DNA of 56,343 nt from Methanococcoides methylutens. GTDB taxonomy: Archaea > Halobacteriota > Methanosarcinia > Methanosarcinales > Methanosarcinaceae. The notes under the pieces are model-generated. The model was not told the origin of the DNA. It saw nothing but the letters and a program-made list of their open reading frames with translations, and ran no database searches. This document shows positions 36,094-44,772 of this stretch, piece by piece (the first letter of the stretch is position 1; every line of letters starts with the position of its first letter). The translations under genes and the position numbers were made by a program. The DNA is taken from the NCBI RefSeq assembly GCF_000765475.1, contig NZ_JRHO01000004.1:1-56343 (forward strand). Direction: 5' to 3'.

Positions 36094-37479
36094 ATGGCAA
36101 TCAACAGATACACAAAAATGGCATATGGCAGTGCAGATGATATGATCTTCGGTAAGTCAAAGTTCCCTGTAAAGGCAGGACTTGATCTCGAGATCGGTGG
36201 CGGATACACATCCCCTGAAGTAAACTATGCTCCAAGACCTGAAGCAGGTGCATCAAAGGAGAAACTCGTCAAGGAATACCAGAGGATCACCACAGATATC
36301 ATGAACCGTATGGTTCAGGTAGGTTTCCCATCTGTAGTACTCGAAACAGAACACGTCGAGCAGATGACCAACAACCCAACATGGGGAGGAGAGGTCGCAC
36401 ACGCACAGAAAGAGATCATGGAAGAGTTCCACGATGAGTACGGCATCAAATGTGCATTAAGACACACACCTGGTGATATCCGTGAAGATCGTGACTTCCT
36501 TGGCCTTAGAGGAGATAAGTTCAATGTCCTGATGGAGTCCTTTGAAGAGGTTGCTGCAAACGGTGCTGACCTTCTTTCTGTAGAATCAATGGGTGGTAAG
36601 GAAGTATTCGATTATGCTATCCTGAGGAACGATGTTCCTGGTATGCTCTATGCTATTGGATGCCTTGGTACCATGGATATGGATTTCCTCTGGCAGGAGA
36701 TCGCCAGTGTTGCAAAGAAGCACAACGTCGTTGCAGCTGGTGATACTGACTGTTCCGAAGCAAATACTGCAATGTTCATTGGTGGCGGTCTGCTTGACAA
36801 GAACCTTGCTCACACTCTTGCAATCATTGCAAGGGCTATCTCAGCACCAAGATCACTCGCAGCATACGAGGCAGGAGCTGTAGGTCCAGGTAAGGACTGT
36901 GGATATGAGAACACCGTAATAAAGGCAATCACAGGTATGCCAATGACACAGGAAGGTAAGACTTCCACATGTGCACACTCTGATGTCATGGGTAACCTTG
37001 TCATGCAGTGCTGTGACCTCTGGTCAAACGAGTCTGTAGAATACCACGCAGAGTTCGGTGGTACATCCGTACAGTGCTGGTCAGAGTCCCTCGGCTACGA
37101 CTGTGCTTTGATGAACACTGCACTTGCAACAGGCCAGGAGAAGACCCTCAGAGACTTGTTCACACTTTCCGACAAGTACAGGGATCCACAGGGCTATGTT
37201 CTTGCATATGACAATGCATACCGCGTTGGTGAGGCAATTGTCAAGGACGGAAACGACATCTACCTCCGTGCAAAGAATGCTGCAATCAAGTCTGTAGAGA
37301 TCATGGAAGAAGGTGCTGCTGGCAAGCTCGACCTCACAAGGTTCGAGATGGGTGCACTCACAGATGCAAAGGCTGCACTGGAAGCACTTACAGACGACCA
37401 GGACACCTTCATGAGCGACTGCATGGCTAAGTACAAGGAAGAAGTCAAGGTATTCCTGCCTGAGAACTACGGTCTCTAA
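36094..37479 (+). CDS. mtaB: Methanol:corrinoid methyltransferase, second copy
   Basis: A 461-residue MtaB paralogue, closely similar along its whole length to the copy at 33135. The zinc ligands Glu164 (LSVESMGG), Cys220 (AAGDTDCSEAN) and Cys269 (GPGKDCGYEN) are conserved. AGAGGTGA (36081-36088) is five bases before ATG 36094, which excludes the upstream in-frame GTG at 36085. It pairs with the preceding mtaC, shares the mtaA-type promoter and ends in a strong terminator at 37514. This pair is probably the main methanol isozyme, judged only from promoter, ribosome-binding site and codon use. Confidence 0.95.
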   Translation: MAINRYTKMAYGSADDMIFGKSKFPVKAGLDLEIGGGYTSPEVNYAPRPEAGASKEKLVKEYQRITTDIMNRMVQVGFPSVVLETEHVEQMTNNPTWGGEVAHAQKEIMEEFHDEYGIKCALRHTPGDIREDRDFLGLRGDKFNVLMESFEEVAANGADLLSVESMGGKEVFDYAILRNDVPGMLYAIGCLGTMDMDFLWQEIASVAKKHNVVAAGDTDCSEANTAMFIGGGLLDKNLAHTLAIIARAISAPRSLAAYEAGAVGPGKDCGYENTVIKAITGMPMTQEGKTSTCAHSDVMGNLVMQCCDLWSNESVEYHAEFGGTSVQCWSESLGYDCALMNTALATGQEKTLRDLFTLSDKYRDPQGYVLAYDNAYRVGEAIVKDGNDIYLRAKNAAIKSVEIMEEGAAGKLDLTRFEMGALTDAKAALEALTDDQDTFMSDCMAKYKEEVKVFLPENYGL

Positions 37480-37513
37480 GCAGATTACCGGAAAGTTCTC
37501 CCAAACGTGGACT

Positions 37514-37542
37514 GTAGCCCCGGATCTTTCGGGGCTACTTTT
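37514..37542 (+). terminator. Terminator after the second mtaCB pair
   Basis: GTAGCCCCGG-ATCTT-TCGGGGCTAC (37514-37538) forms a strong GC-rich stem followed by TTTT. It is 35 bases past the mtaB stop. Confidence 0.85.
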
Positions 37543-37811
37543 CATCACCTTGTATTACAGACGTTTTAAAACCCCCTTTACTAACTACGATAACACCCTT
37601 TACCTAAACCAAATAAACAGATAGGAGGCGATATCCAGGAATTTACAAACTCCTTTATCTCCTTACAATTGTGAGTTTTTTTTATGAGCGAGATTTCGCA
37701 TTATAATTCATTGTAATTTAGATTTATTTATTTATTTATTTATTTATTTATATAATAATAATTGATAGTTTACAACATCCATTATTACAATAAAACAGGA
37801 AGTGATTCTAT
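37543..37811 (+). promoter_or_regulatory. Promoter region with a (TTTA)n microsatellite before the SatP-family gene
   Basis: The gap holds a stem (AGATAGGAG near 37619 with CTCC-TT-TATCT near 37652), then a run of about seven TTTA units (37723-37750) that merges into the TATA-like TTTATATAATAATA at about 37747-37760. The start codon follows some 50 bases later. Length changes in the run could shift or alter the TATA/BRE region. Confidence 0.5.
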
Positions 37812-38429
37812 TTGACAAATAATGAAGAGACACCAGAGAACTGTATTTTATGTAAGCCTGAGAATGAATTTCACATAATCGATAAAACATCAGATCATGC
37901 ACCACTCGGATTCATGGGACTTGGTCTTGCTGCTACAATGCTTGGCCTGATGGGGTCAGGATTCTTTGCAGATGCTACGATGGTAGTATCAATGTCCATC
38001 TTCCTTGGTGGATTTGCACAAGTATTTGCAGGTATTGAAGGCTGGAAGAAAGGAGATGTTTTCGGAGCAACAGCATTCTCAGCCTTTGGTTTATTCTGGT
38101 TCTCCTTTGCGTTCATACTGATGTCCACAGGACTTGCAAGTGGTGTTCTCGGTGCAGCCAGTGCAGCATCCGTTGGTTTCTACCTTCTTATATGGGGTCT
38201 GGTTTCCCTGGTCCTATTGCTTGTTACATTCAAAATCGGCATCAAGGCAATAATTGTGGTATTCGTCACACTCACACTGACATTTTTACTGAATGCAGCA
38301 GCAAACTTTGGAATTGGAGTTGGTTCACTTGCAGGTTATATGACCTTATTACTTGGTCTTTCTGCAATGTATACTTCACTTGCACTTGTAACGAATTCCG
38401 TATTTGGCAAGACAGTTGTACCACTGTAA
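37812..38429 (+). CDS. GPR1/FUN34/YaaH (SatP/AceP) family membrane transporter
   Basis: A 205-residue membrane protein with six transmembrane helices, the family plan. The signature near TM1 is APLGFMGLGLAATMLGLMGSG, and TM2 is followed by AQVFAGIEGWKKGDVFGATAFSAFGLFWFSF. Family members move acetate, succinate or related monocarboxylates with protons; a Methanosarcina relative is linked to acetate uptake. The N-terminus has Cys-x-x-Cys (CILC) ahead of the membrane part. The start is TTG 37812, five bases after GGAAGTGAT; no ATG is in frame nearby. Placement right after mtaCB may mean acetate import for biosynthesis during methanol growth, or another small solute. Confidence 0.88.
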   Translation: MTNNEETPENCILCKPENEFHIIDKTSDHAPLGFMGLGLAATMLGLMGSGFFADATMVVSMSIFLGGFAQVFAGIEGWKKGDVFGATAFSAFGLFWFSFAFILMSTGLASGVLGAASAASVGFYLLIWGLVSLVLLLVTFKIGIKAIIVVFVTLTLTFLLNAAANFGIGVGSLAGYMTLLLGLSAMYTSLALVTNSVFGKTVVPL

Positions 38430-38453
38430 ATCTACGACATAAGATACGTATTA

Positions 38454-38489
38454 AAGGTTATCAGCCGGCATTTAAACGGCTGTGACCTT
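38454..38489 (+). terminator. Hairpin between the SatP-family gene and the CDF-like gene
   Basis: AAGGT-TAT-CAGCCG (38454-38467) pairs with CGGCTG-TG-ACCTT (38477-38489) around a 9-base loop. It lies 25 bases after the transporter stop and two bases before ATG 38492, so it is either a terminator or a leader structure of the next gene. Confidence 0.55.
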
Positions 38490-38512
38490 ATATGAAAAAT
38501 GAAGGGATCAAT

Positions 38513-39358
38513 ATGTGGACCATCTATTCAATAAAGGGAATATCATTTGCCTTCCTTTTAGTTTACCTGGCAATTGCAATGCTTGAATTAACTATAGGAA
38601 TTTATGCTGGCCTCTCTGCAATTGAATCAATTGGATATTATTCGCTGTTTATTTGTATAATCGGATCTGCCAGAATATTTGTTCCACAGATAGTCTCTCA
38701 GTTTACCGACAAAGATCATCCATATGGATACAAAAAATATGGTTCATTGATGTCTCTTTTTGTTGCCTTAATGTTTGTTCTGTTTGGCATCTATGTTCTA
38801 AAAACGATGATTACAGCTATATCAGTCGATAATTATTACAAATTTTATCCATTTGTACTTGCCACATTGTTTGTTGCAATAATTCTGGATATTTTAATAT
38901 TAAAAAACAAAAAAGAGGAAGCATTCTTAGGACTAAAAGATATTTTCACTCCATCTATGGTGGAAACCGACCTTTTATTATCAATTGTAGTTGCAGGGAT
39001 TCTGATATCCGGAACAATCTATCCACTGGCAGAAATTCTGGTCGTATTTCTTATCGTTGCATTTCTTTTCAAGGAGTGTGCATCCATCATTGTCGAATCC
39101 AGTAATACATTATGTGATGGCTGTAGGCTAGATGAAAATACTGTATGCAGAATAGTGAATTCGATAGATGGAGTGGAGGATTGCTATATGGTTCGTGCGC
39201 ATGGAGCTTCGCAGAGCATTTTTGTTGATCTCCGTGTTAAAGTGTTGTCTGATATGCATATAAGGGACACACAAAGGTTGGTGGCACGCATCGAAAATGA
39301 TCTGAAAAGAACTTATAGAGGGGTTTCGGACGTATTTGTTCACGTCGAACCCCTGTGA
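38513..39358 (+). CDS. Divergent cation diffusion facilitator (CDF) family protein
   Basis: A 281-residue protein from ATG 38513 (AGGGATC upstream; ATG 38492 would abut a hairpin). It has about six transmembrane helices, then a cytoplasmic ferredoxin-like domain ending RIENDLKRTYRGVSDVFVHVEPL. The CDF landmark after TM2 is present (TDKDHPYGYKKYGSLMSL). The usual metal-binding DxxxD of TM2 seems replaced (SIGYYSLFI) and the TM5 His-x3-Asp keeps only the Asp (ETDLLLSI). The cytoplasmic domain has several Cys (LCDGCR, TVCR, EDCY), possible alternative metal ligands. It may move a different substrate or act as a regulator. Confidence 0.8.
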   Translation: MWTIYSIKGISFAFLLVYLAIAMLELTIGIYAGLSAIESIGYYSLFICIIGSARIFVPQIVSQFTDKDHPYGYKKYGSLMSLFVALMFVLFGIYVLKTMITAISVDNYYKFYPFVLATLFVAIILDILILKNKKEEAFLGLKDIFTPSMVETDLLLSIVVAGILISGTIYPLAEILVVFLIVAFLFKECASIIVESSNTLCDGCRLDENTVCRIVNSIDGVEDCYMVRAHGASQSIFVDLRVKVLSDMHIRDTQRLVARIENDLKRTYRGVSDVFVHVEPL

Positions 39359-39440
39359 ACTTAATCTTTGTGATGTGAATTACAGGCTGAATTGGATCAT
39401 ACCTGTCCGATCTGGCCATTAGAAAGAACGGTGATAAATA

Positions 39441-41357
39441 ATGCAGTATAGTTTAGGCATTGATGCAGGCGGAACATATACGGACGCGATACTTGTGAGG
39501 GATGCGGACAGATCGGTAGTGACTTCCAATAAGGCACTGACAACATATCCTGATCTGATCGAGGGAATTCAGAATGCAATTAATGGAATTGATGAAGAAT
39601 ACCTGAGAAAAGTAAAACTTGTGTCGCTTTCCACAACACTTGCCACAAATACTGTTCTTGAAGATACCGGCTATCCGGTAGGTCTTATTCTTGCAGGTGA
39701 TCATAATATTGAGAAGGATTTCCCAACGAATGATATCATTTTTGTTTCAGGTGGCCATGACCATATGGGAGAAGAAATGGCACCTTTGGATATAGAAGCT
39801 GTGAAGAACTTCGTTCTGAGGGTAAAGGATAATGTATCAGCTTTTGCTGTATCCGGACATTTTAGCATACGCAATCCTGAACATGAACTCCGGGTAAAGG
39901 AGATGATCACAAAGCTCACAGGTAAACCGGTAGTATGTGGGCATGAACTTTCCCAGGATATAGGTGCCTATGAGAGATCAGTAACAGCTTATCTTAACGC
40001 ACAATTACTCCCTGTTGGAAAACATTTCATTAATGCAATAATATCCGAAATGAAGAGAAGGCAGATGGATGCAAGGCTCATCATGCTCAAATGCGATGGT
40101 TCTGTGGTTGGTATCAGGGATGCACTGGAAAGACCCATCGAAACGATATTCTCAGGTCCTGCTGCAAGTCTGATCGGTGCCTCCTATCTTTCTGATATTG
40201 ATACATGCGCTGTCATAGATGTTGGTGGTACAAGTACTGACGTTTCCATGCTTTGTGAAAACGTTCCGGACCTCAGTGAAGCAGGTGCAATTGTTGGTGG
40301 CTGGCAGACAAAGGTCAAGGCAATTCATATGGAAACATCTGCAATGGGTGGTGACAGCCATATCTGGACCAAGGACAAAAACATCCACATCGGTCCCAGG
40401 AGAGTAGAACCTTTATGTCTTGCTGCTGTTAAATATAAAGGATTTCTCGAAAAATTAAAGAGAATTGTAGTTCCTTCTCGCAGGCTTTTTGATGAGAATA
40501 TCCAGCCAACCAAGTTCTTTGTAAGAACTAACCATGAGATCGTTGAACTGACAGAGAATGAGGAGATGGTCCTGTCTGTGATAGGTATAGATCCTGTTTC
40601 GTTCGATGATATGAGTAACAGACTTAAAAAACCCCCATCTTCCTTTGTATTGAGCTCTCTCATAAAGAAAAGATTAATCCAGGCCATCGGTTTTACACCA
40701 ACAGATGTACTGCATGTTCTTGGTGAGTATAATGAATGGAACTCAGAGGCATCCAAATTGGGTGCTGATGTCATTGCAAAGCTGAACAATACCGGTAAAT
40801 ATGAGCTTTCTGCCTCTCTTAAAAAAAGATTTGCCAGGAACATGTCACTTGAACTGATGTCTTATATCCTTCCGGGAGTGGACCGTTCAGGAATTGAAAA
40901 GATCGTTGATGGAAAGTTCAAGGCAAAGTTCGACGTGGAAATTCCAGTAATACTTCTTGGAGGGCCTGTAATAGCCTATAAGGATGAGGTCAGATCTTTC
41001 ATAAACGCTGACGTGATAGTTCCGGATCATGCTGAAGTGGGTAATGCTGCAGGTGCTCTTTTTGGCAAAGGCATCAAAAGGATCGAAATTATGATAAAAC
41101 CGGTTTCAGTGAATGATCCAGATAGGGATTTCTTTGTATTCTCTCCTGATGGAAGGCTAAAGTTTGACACATACGTACAGGCATTAACTTTTGCTAACGA
41201 TCATGGCAGATCGATGGCCTATAGCTACATGAGTGAATGTGGTATTCGGGAAAGTAACGTTAATGTAACGGTAACGGAAAAGCATGTTTCACCGGAAGGC
41301 TGGCGCCATCCACCGATGGAGTCAAAAATAACTTTTGTTGGTGTCGGTATTATTTGA
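39441..41357 (+). CDS. Hydantoinase/oxoprolinase (HyuA) family ATPase-fold protein
   Basis: A 638-residue protein of the ASKHA fold. The N-terminal phosphate loop is LGIDAGGTYTDAILV, followed by SLSTTLATNTVLEDTG. The central part has IGAYERSVTAYLNAQLLPVGKHF, SGPAASLIGASYL and CAVIDVGGTSTDVSM. These match hydantoinase-A and 5-oxoprolinase A, which open cyclic amides with ATP, and also acetone carboxylase subunits. An insert at about 370-440 looks like a winged-helix (MVLSVIGIDPVSFDDMSNRLKKPPSSFVLSSLIKKRLIQ). No HyuB partner follows. Methanogens use related proteins near methyltransferases, so an activator role is possible. Actual substrate unknown. Confidence 0.82.
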   Translation: MQYSLGIDAGGTYTDAILVRDADRSVVTSNKALTTYPDLIEGIQNAINGIDEEYLRKVKLVSLSTTLATNTVLEDTGYPVGLILAGDHNIEKDFPTNDIIFVSGGHDHMGEEMAPLDIEAVKNFVLRVKDNVSAFAVSGHFSIRNPEHELRVKEMITKLTGKPVVCGHELSQDIGAYERSVTAYLNAQLLPVGKHFINAIISEMKRRQMDARLIMLKCDGSVVGIRDALERPIETIFSGPAASLIGASYLSDIDTCAVIDVGGTSTDVSMLCENVPDLSEAGAIVGGWQTKVKAIHMETSAMGGDSHIWTKDKNIHIGPRRVEPLCLAAVKYKGFLEKLKRIVVPSRRLFDENIQPTKFFVRTNHEIVELTENEEMVLSVIGIDPVSFDDMSNRLKKPPSSFVLSSLIKKRLIQAIGFTPTDVLHVLGEYNEWNSEASKLGADVIAKLNNTGKYELSASLKKRFARNMSLELMSYILPGVDRSGIEKIVDGKFKAKFDVEIPVILLGGPVIAYKDEVRSFINADVIVPDHAEVGNAAGALFGKGIKRIEIMIKPVSVNDPDRDFFVFSPDGRLKFDTYVQALTFANDHGRSMAYSYMSECGIRESNVNVTVTEKHVSPEGWRHPPMESKITFVGVGII

Positions 41358-41460
41358 ATTTGAATGAAGAAAAGTTAGATATATCTTCATAAAAGAAGCA
41401 AGATTTGTAATCTATTATAATAAAATAGGTATGATCAAAATAAATATAGAGGAGTACACT

Positions 41461-41799
41461 TTAGAGTGCATCCCCATCTGTTTCGCCTGTGCGTATCCGA
41501 ATAGCTCTTTCGACCGGGTAGATGAATATCTTTCCATCACCAACTTCACCCGTTGAAGCGTTCTCCATGATGATGCCGACCACTTCATCGACCTTTGCTT
41601 CTGGAACCACGATCTCAACCTTGATCTTGGGTAACAGGTCTACGCAATATTCACGTCCTCTCCACTGATGGACCATTCCTCTCTGTTTTCCACGTCCTGT
41701 GACATCCGTTATGGTCATGCTCTCGAATTTTGCATTCTCCAGTGCAGCCTTAACATCATGTATCTTTGTAGGCCGTATGATGGCTTCTATCTTCTGCAT
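41461..41799 (-). CDS. glnK: PII nitrogen regulatory protein GlnK
   Basis: A trimeric PII signal protein of 112 residues that blocks its cognate Amt channel when 2-oxoglutarate is low and ADP is bound. It starts MQKIEAIIRPTKIHDVKAAL and has VTGRGKQRG and the T-loop HQWRGREYCVDLLPK with the conserved Tyr51, followed by TGEVGDGKIFIYPVERAIRIRTGE. It begins four bases after the amt stop on the same strand, the usual operon in methanogens. PII in archaea is not always uridylylated, so Tyr51 may be unmodified. Confidence 0.96.
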   Translation of the reverse strand: MQKIEAIIRPTKIHDVKAALENAKFESMTITDVTGRGKQRGMVHQWRGREYCVDLLPKIKVEIVVPEAKVDEVVGIIMENASTGEVGDGKIFIYPVERAIRIRTGETDGDAL

Positions 41800-41803
41800 T
41801 CTA

Positions 41804-43186
41804 TCAGGCCTCCTCTCTGCTCAGAACATACTCAGGATATGCCCTGATACCGTGTTCGACCTGGTCAAGGCCTGCGATCTCATCTCCTGCAGAGACACGG
41901 ATCCCTATTGCCAGATCAATTATCTTGAATACAATATAGGAGATTCCAAATCCCCATGCGATACTCAGAACCATTCCTATGACCTGGATGACGAACTGGC
42001 CATATCCTCCGTAGATCAAACCTACTCCTTCTGCTGCATATACTGCATCGGAAAGAATACCGTTCCCCATTCCGATTGAGAATATTCCTACAGCTAAGAG
42101 TCCCCAGCTTCCTGCATAACCGTGTACTGCAATAGCACCTACAGGATCGTCCACCTTCAGGACATTCTCATTGAACATTACTCCTTTGTAGACAACAATT
42201 CCTCCTACAAGTCCGATAACCAGTGCTGCCCAGTTGTTAACTGAACCGCATGGTGCTGTAATTGCCACAAGACCTGCGAGGAGACCGTTTGCAGTAAGTG
42301 AGGGGTCGGGTTTCCCTGTCTTGATCCAGGTGATCAGCATCACAGCTACTGCACCGGCAGCTGCTGAGATGAATGTGTTTACAATCACCAGATTCATGTA
42401 TGCATCATTACCGTCAAGTGTACTTCCTCCGTTGAAACCTATCCATCCCACTGCCAGGATAAGAGTTCCGAGGAATGCAAATGTAAGGTTGTGGCCTGGA
42501 ATAGCCACTGGCTTTCCATTTCTGAACTTACCTATCCTGGAACCTACAAGCATCACTCCTGCAAGAGCAGAATAACCGCCTATTGAGTGTACTACTCCTG
42601 ATCCTGCAAAGTCATGGAATCCCACACCAGCGAATTTTACAATGGGGCTTTCAACACCTGCGAGTAGTGCTTTGTCAGCACCGCTCCAGACCCAGTGACC
42701 ATATACCGGATAGATAAATGCTACAAGTGCGATCGTGTATATAAGGTAAGCTTTCAGGTCAGTTCTTTCTGCCATTGCCCCGGAAACTATGGTTGCTCCG
42801 GTTGCTGCGAACACCATCTGGAACCACCAGCTGTTCCAGAGAGCATTGTCAGCTCCTTTAAGGAAGAACTGGTCAATGCCTATCAGACCTGCTGCATCGG
42901 CACCATACATGATGCCCCATCCCACTGCCCAGTATACCAGAATACCAAGACAGATGGTCATGAAGTTCTTCATGAGAATATTGGCAGTGTTCTTGGACCG
43001 TGTAAGTCCGACCTCTACTAGTGAAAATCCTGCATGCATCAGGACCACTATTGCCCCTGCAACAAGCAGCCAGACAAATGTCAATGCTGTTTCCAGATCA
43101 GCAATTGCCTGTGCGTTTTCATCCACTGTTGCAGCGGATGCTGTTAATGTAGTTGCTGTAAATATAACGAAAAGTGCCAGCAACAT
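41804..43186 (-). CDS. amt: Ammonium transporter Amt
   Basis: A 460-residue channel for ammonium or ammonia, with eleven predicted helices after a signal sequence (ALFVIFTATTLTASAATV). Hallmarks are VLMHAGFSLVEVGLTRSKN, YGHWVWSGADKALLAG, VGFHDFAGSGVVHSIGGYSALAGVMLVGSRIGKF (twin-His pore region), TLILAVGWIGFNGGST and AVHGYAGSWGLLAVGIF. The C-terminal tail ends with ISAGDEIAGLDQVEHGIRAYPEYV, the GlnK-contacting region. The start codon has no good ribosome-binding site; the frame is closed shortly upstream. A palindrome at 43372-43386 may control the operon. Confidence 0.95.
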   Translation of the reverse strand: MLLALFVIFTATTLTASAATVDENAQAIADLETALTFVWLLVAGAIVVLMHAGFSLVEVGLTRSKNTANILMKNFMTICLGILVYWAVGWGIMYGADAAGLIGIDQFFLKGADNALWNSWWFQMVFAATGATIVSGAMAERTDLKAYLIYTIALVAFIYPVYGHWVWSGADKALLAGVESPIVKFAGVGFHDFAGSGVVHSIGGYSALAGVMLVGSRIGKFRNGKPVAIPGHNLTFAFLGTLILAVGWIGFNGGSTLDGNDAYMNLVIVNTFISAAAGAVAVMLITWIKTGKPDPSLTANGLLAGLVAITAPCGSVNNWAALVIGLVGGIVVYKGVMFNENVLKVDDPVGAIAVHGYAGSWGLLAVGIFSIGMGNGILSDAVYAAEGVGLIYGGYGQFVIQVIGMVLSIAWGFGISYIVFKIIDLAIGIRVSAGDEIAGLDQVEHGIRAYPEYVLSREEA

Positions 43187-43614
43187 CAGGTAAGCACATT
43201 TCGTCTATCCATTTCCTAAATTTATCATCTATTGTAACTCCTGTACCTTCGATCCAAATAGGCACACGGAATCTTACTGTATACTTAATATTATTTAATA
43301 TTAACTATTTGATTGGACTTGCCCATAAAGTCTCATACGTTGTGATTAATTACTTTACTTTATAGTCAAGTACCATACATTATGGTCAAATCGCATGCAT
43401 GTAATCGATTTCCTACTATTACACGGACAGAAAATTGTCATTTGGTTGTAAAATATGCGATATTAAAATTTCATCAAAATTGCCGCAGTTCAAAAAATGG
43501 TGAACTAAATGTTTAAAAAAAAAGTGCAAAACAGGTTGTAAAAACCATACAAAAAAGAAGTTGCCCCTACAACATCAGTTTGTAAGGAGCATGCTGAAAT
43601 TGCAAGTAACCATC
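43187..43614 (-). promoter_or_regulatory. 428-base gap with amt-glnK promoter and ACCATA palindrome
   Basis: The amt side holds, on the minus strand, a palindrome ACCATA-CAT-TATGGT (43372-43386), and about 12 bases on the amt-proximal side a TATA-like ACTATAAAG (43356-43364). The leader to amt would be about 150 bases. The NrpR operator form GGAA-N6-TTCC is not seen here. The cobW side is downstream of the cobW stop, with A/T-rich runs and no gene. Confidence 0.4.
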
Positions 43615-44772
43615 TTAATGATGGTGTGAATGGTCGTGTTCATGGTGTGCTTCAAGTTTTTCAATCTCAATTCCATAACGTTTGAAAGCATCCGTTGAAA
43701 ATGTATCTACTATCCTCACAAGTTCATCTTTTTCCATATTGGAGATCGCTGAAAGTATCTTTAACTTGAGGTTCTCATTCTTTCCCGTTTCTATTAATTC
43801 CAATTGCGGCTCTTCGAAGTAGGCAGTTACATTCATTTTTACTGTATCTGCATCAGAATCGAGGAACATCTTGATATGACCTATGAACTCAGGGCTATGC
43901 TCCATAACTTCTGTTTTTATGTTCGCCATTATTTCTTTAGCGATCACCTTTGCCCTATCGATACCCGTCCTGTCCTTGATCGTGTACTCTGCAGCGTAGG
44001 TTGCAACACCTGATGCGTCGATAGAGTTCTCAGTTTCTTGCTCATCCTTGATAAATTCCATCTCTTTTTTGCTAACAAGGGATATGCCATTTGCAGCAGC
44101 AAGGGATGATTTACCCATCTCTTTCGACTTCATTTCCTGAATTTTTATATCCGGAGATCCATTAAGCATCTCTTCAGGAAGAATCATGTCCATGAAACTA
44201 TAGAATTTCTCATCACTATTATTTGCAGAAATGCGTATAACTTTTGCTTTTCTATTGAGCTGCTGTACAGACTCTTCTATAATAGGTATCTGGATGTTGT
44301 CCATAAGGTCGATCTTATTGATGGCAAGGATCTCTGCATCCTCTATCTGCCGGGTGGAGAAATGTTTCATCTCTTTTAGCAGGTGTTTGAACCTGCTTCC
44401 GTCTATAAGAGTCACAAGGGGTGCAATTTCCGCACCTTCACCAAGGTCCATCAGTTCTATCTCTCTTTTGATCACGTTCGGGAATGCAATTCCGGTAGGT
44501 TCTATTATAAGGACATCCGGGTTGTAAGAATTAAAAAGTGTGATCACAGTCGACCGCAGGCCCATCTTGAGTGAACAACAGATACATCCGTTCGTAATCT
44601 CTTTTGTATCGAAACCGAACTTATTGATGATATCACCATCGATCCCGATCTCCCCGATCTCGTTGACAATAATGGCAACTTTATGCCCCTTATCTACGAG
44701 ATACTTACCAGTATTGATTATCGTGGTGGTCTTTCCGCTTCCGAGAAAACCGCCAACTACAAGTGTTAGCAT
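43615..44772 (-). CDS. CobW/COG0523 family GTP-dependent metallochaperone with His-rich tail
   Basis: A 385-residue G3E GTPase. The start has Walker A GGFLGSGKTTTIINTG, then the metal-binding CxCC motif in NGCICCSLKMG, LIIEPTGIAFP as switch II and LAINKIDLMDN as the NKxD guanine-specificity motif. A COG0523-type C-terminal part follows, and the last residues HHEHDHSHHH make a strong metal-binding tail. Such proteins deliver zinc, cobalt or other metals to target enzymes. Zinc for MtaB/MtaA or cobalt for corrinoids would be sensible here, but the target is not shown. The start codon overlaps the small upstream gene. Confidence 0.9.
   Translation of the reverse strand: MLTLVVGGFLGSGKTTTIINTGKYLVDKGHKVAIIVNEIGEIGIDGDIINKFGFDTKEITNGCICCSLKMGLRSTVITLFNSYNPDVLIIEPTGIAFPNVIKREIELMDLGEGAEIAPLVTLIDGSRFKHLLKEMKHFSTRQIEDAEILAINKIDLMDNIQIPIIEESVQQLNRKAKVIRISANNSDEKFYSFMDMILPEEMLNGSPDIKIQEMKSKEMGKSSLAAANGISLVSKKEMEFIKDEQETENSIDASGVATYAAEYTIKDRTGIDRAKVIAKEIMANIKTEVMEHSPEFIGHIKMFLDSDADTVKMNVTAYFEEPQLELIETGKNENLKLKILSAISNMEKDELVRIVDTFSTDAFKRYGIEIEKLEAHHEHDHSHHH

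Noticed and set aside
25483-37479. Pyrrolysine codons in the methyltransferases
   Set aside because: All mta genes read through without an internal TAG; the enzymes are for methanol, not methylamines.
37557-37567. CAGACGTTTTA shared with the second mtaC promoter (35200-35210)
   Set aside because: No TATA box lies at the same distance upstream, so the 11-base match may be chance.
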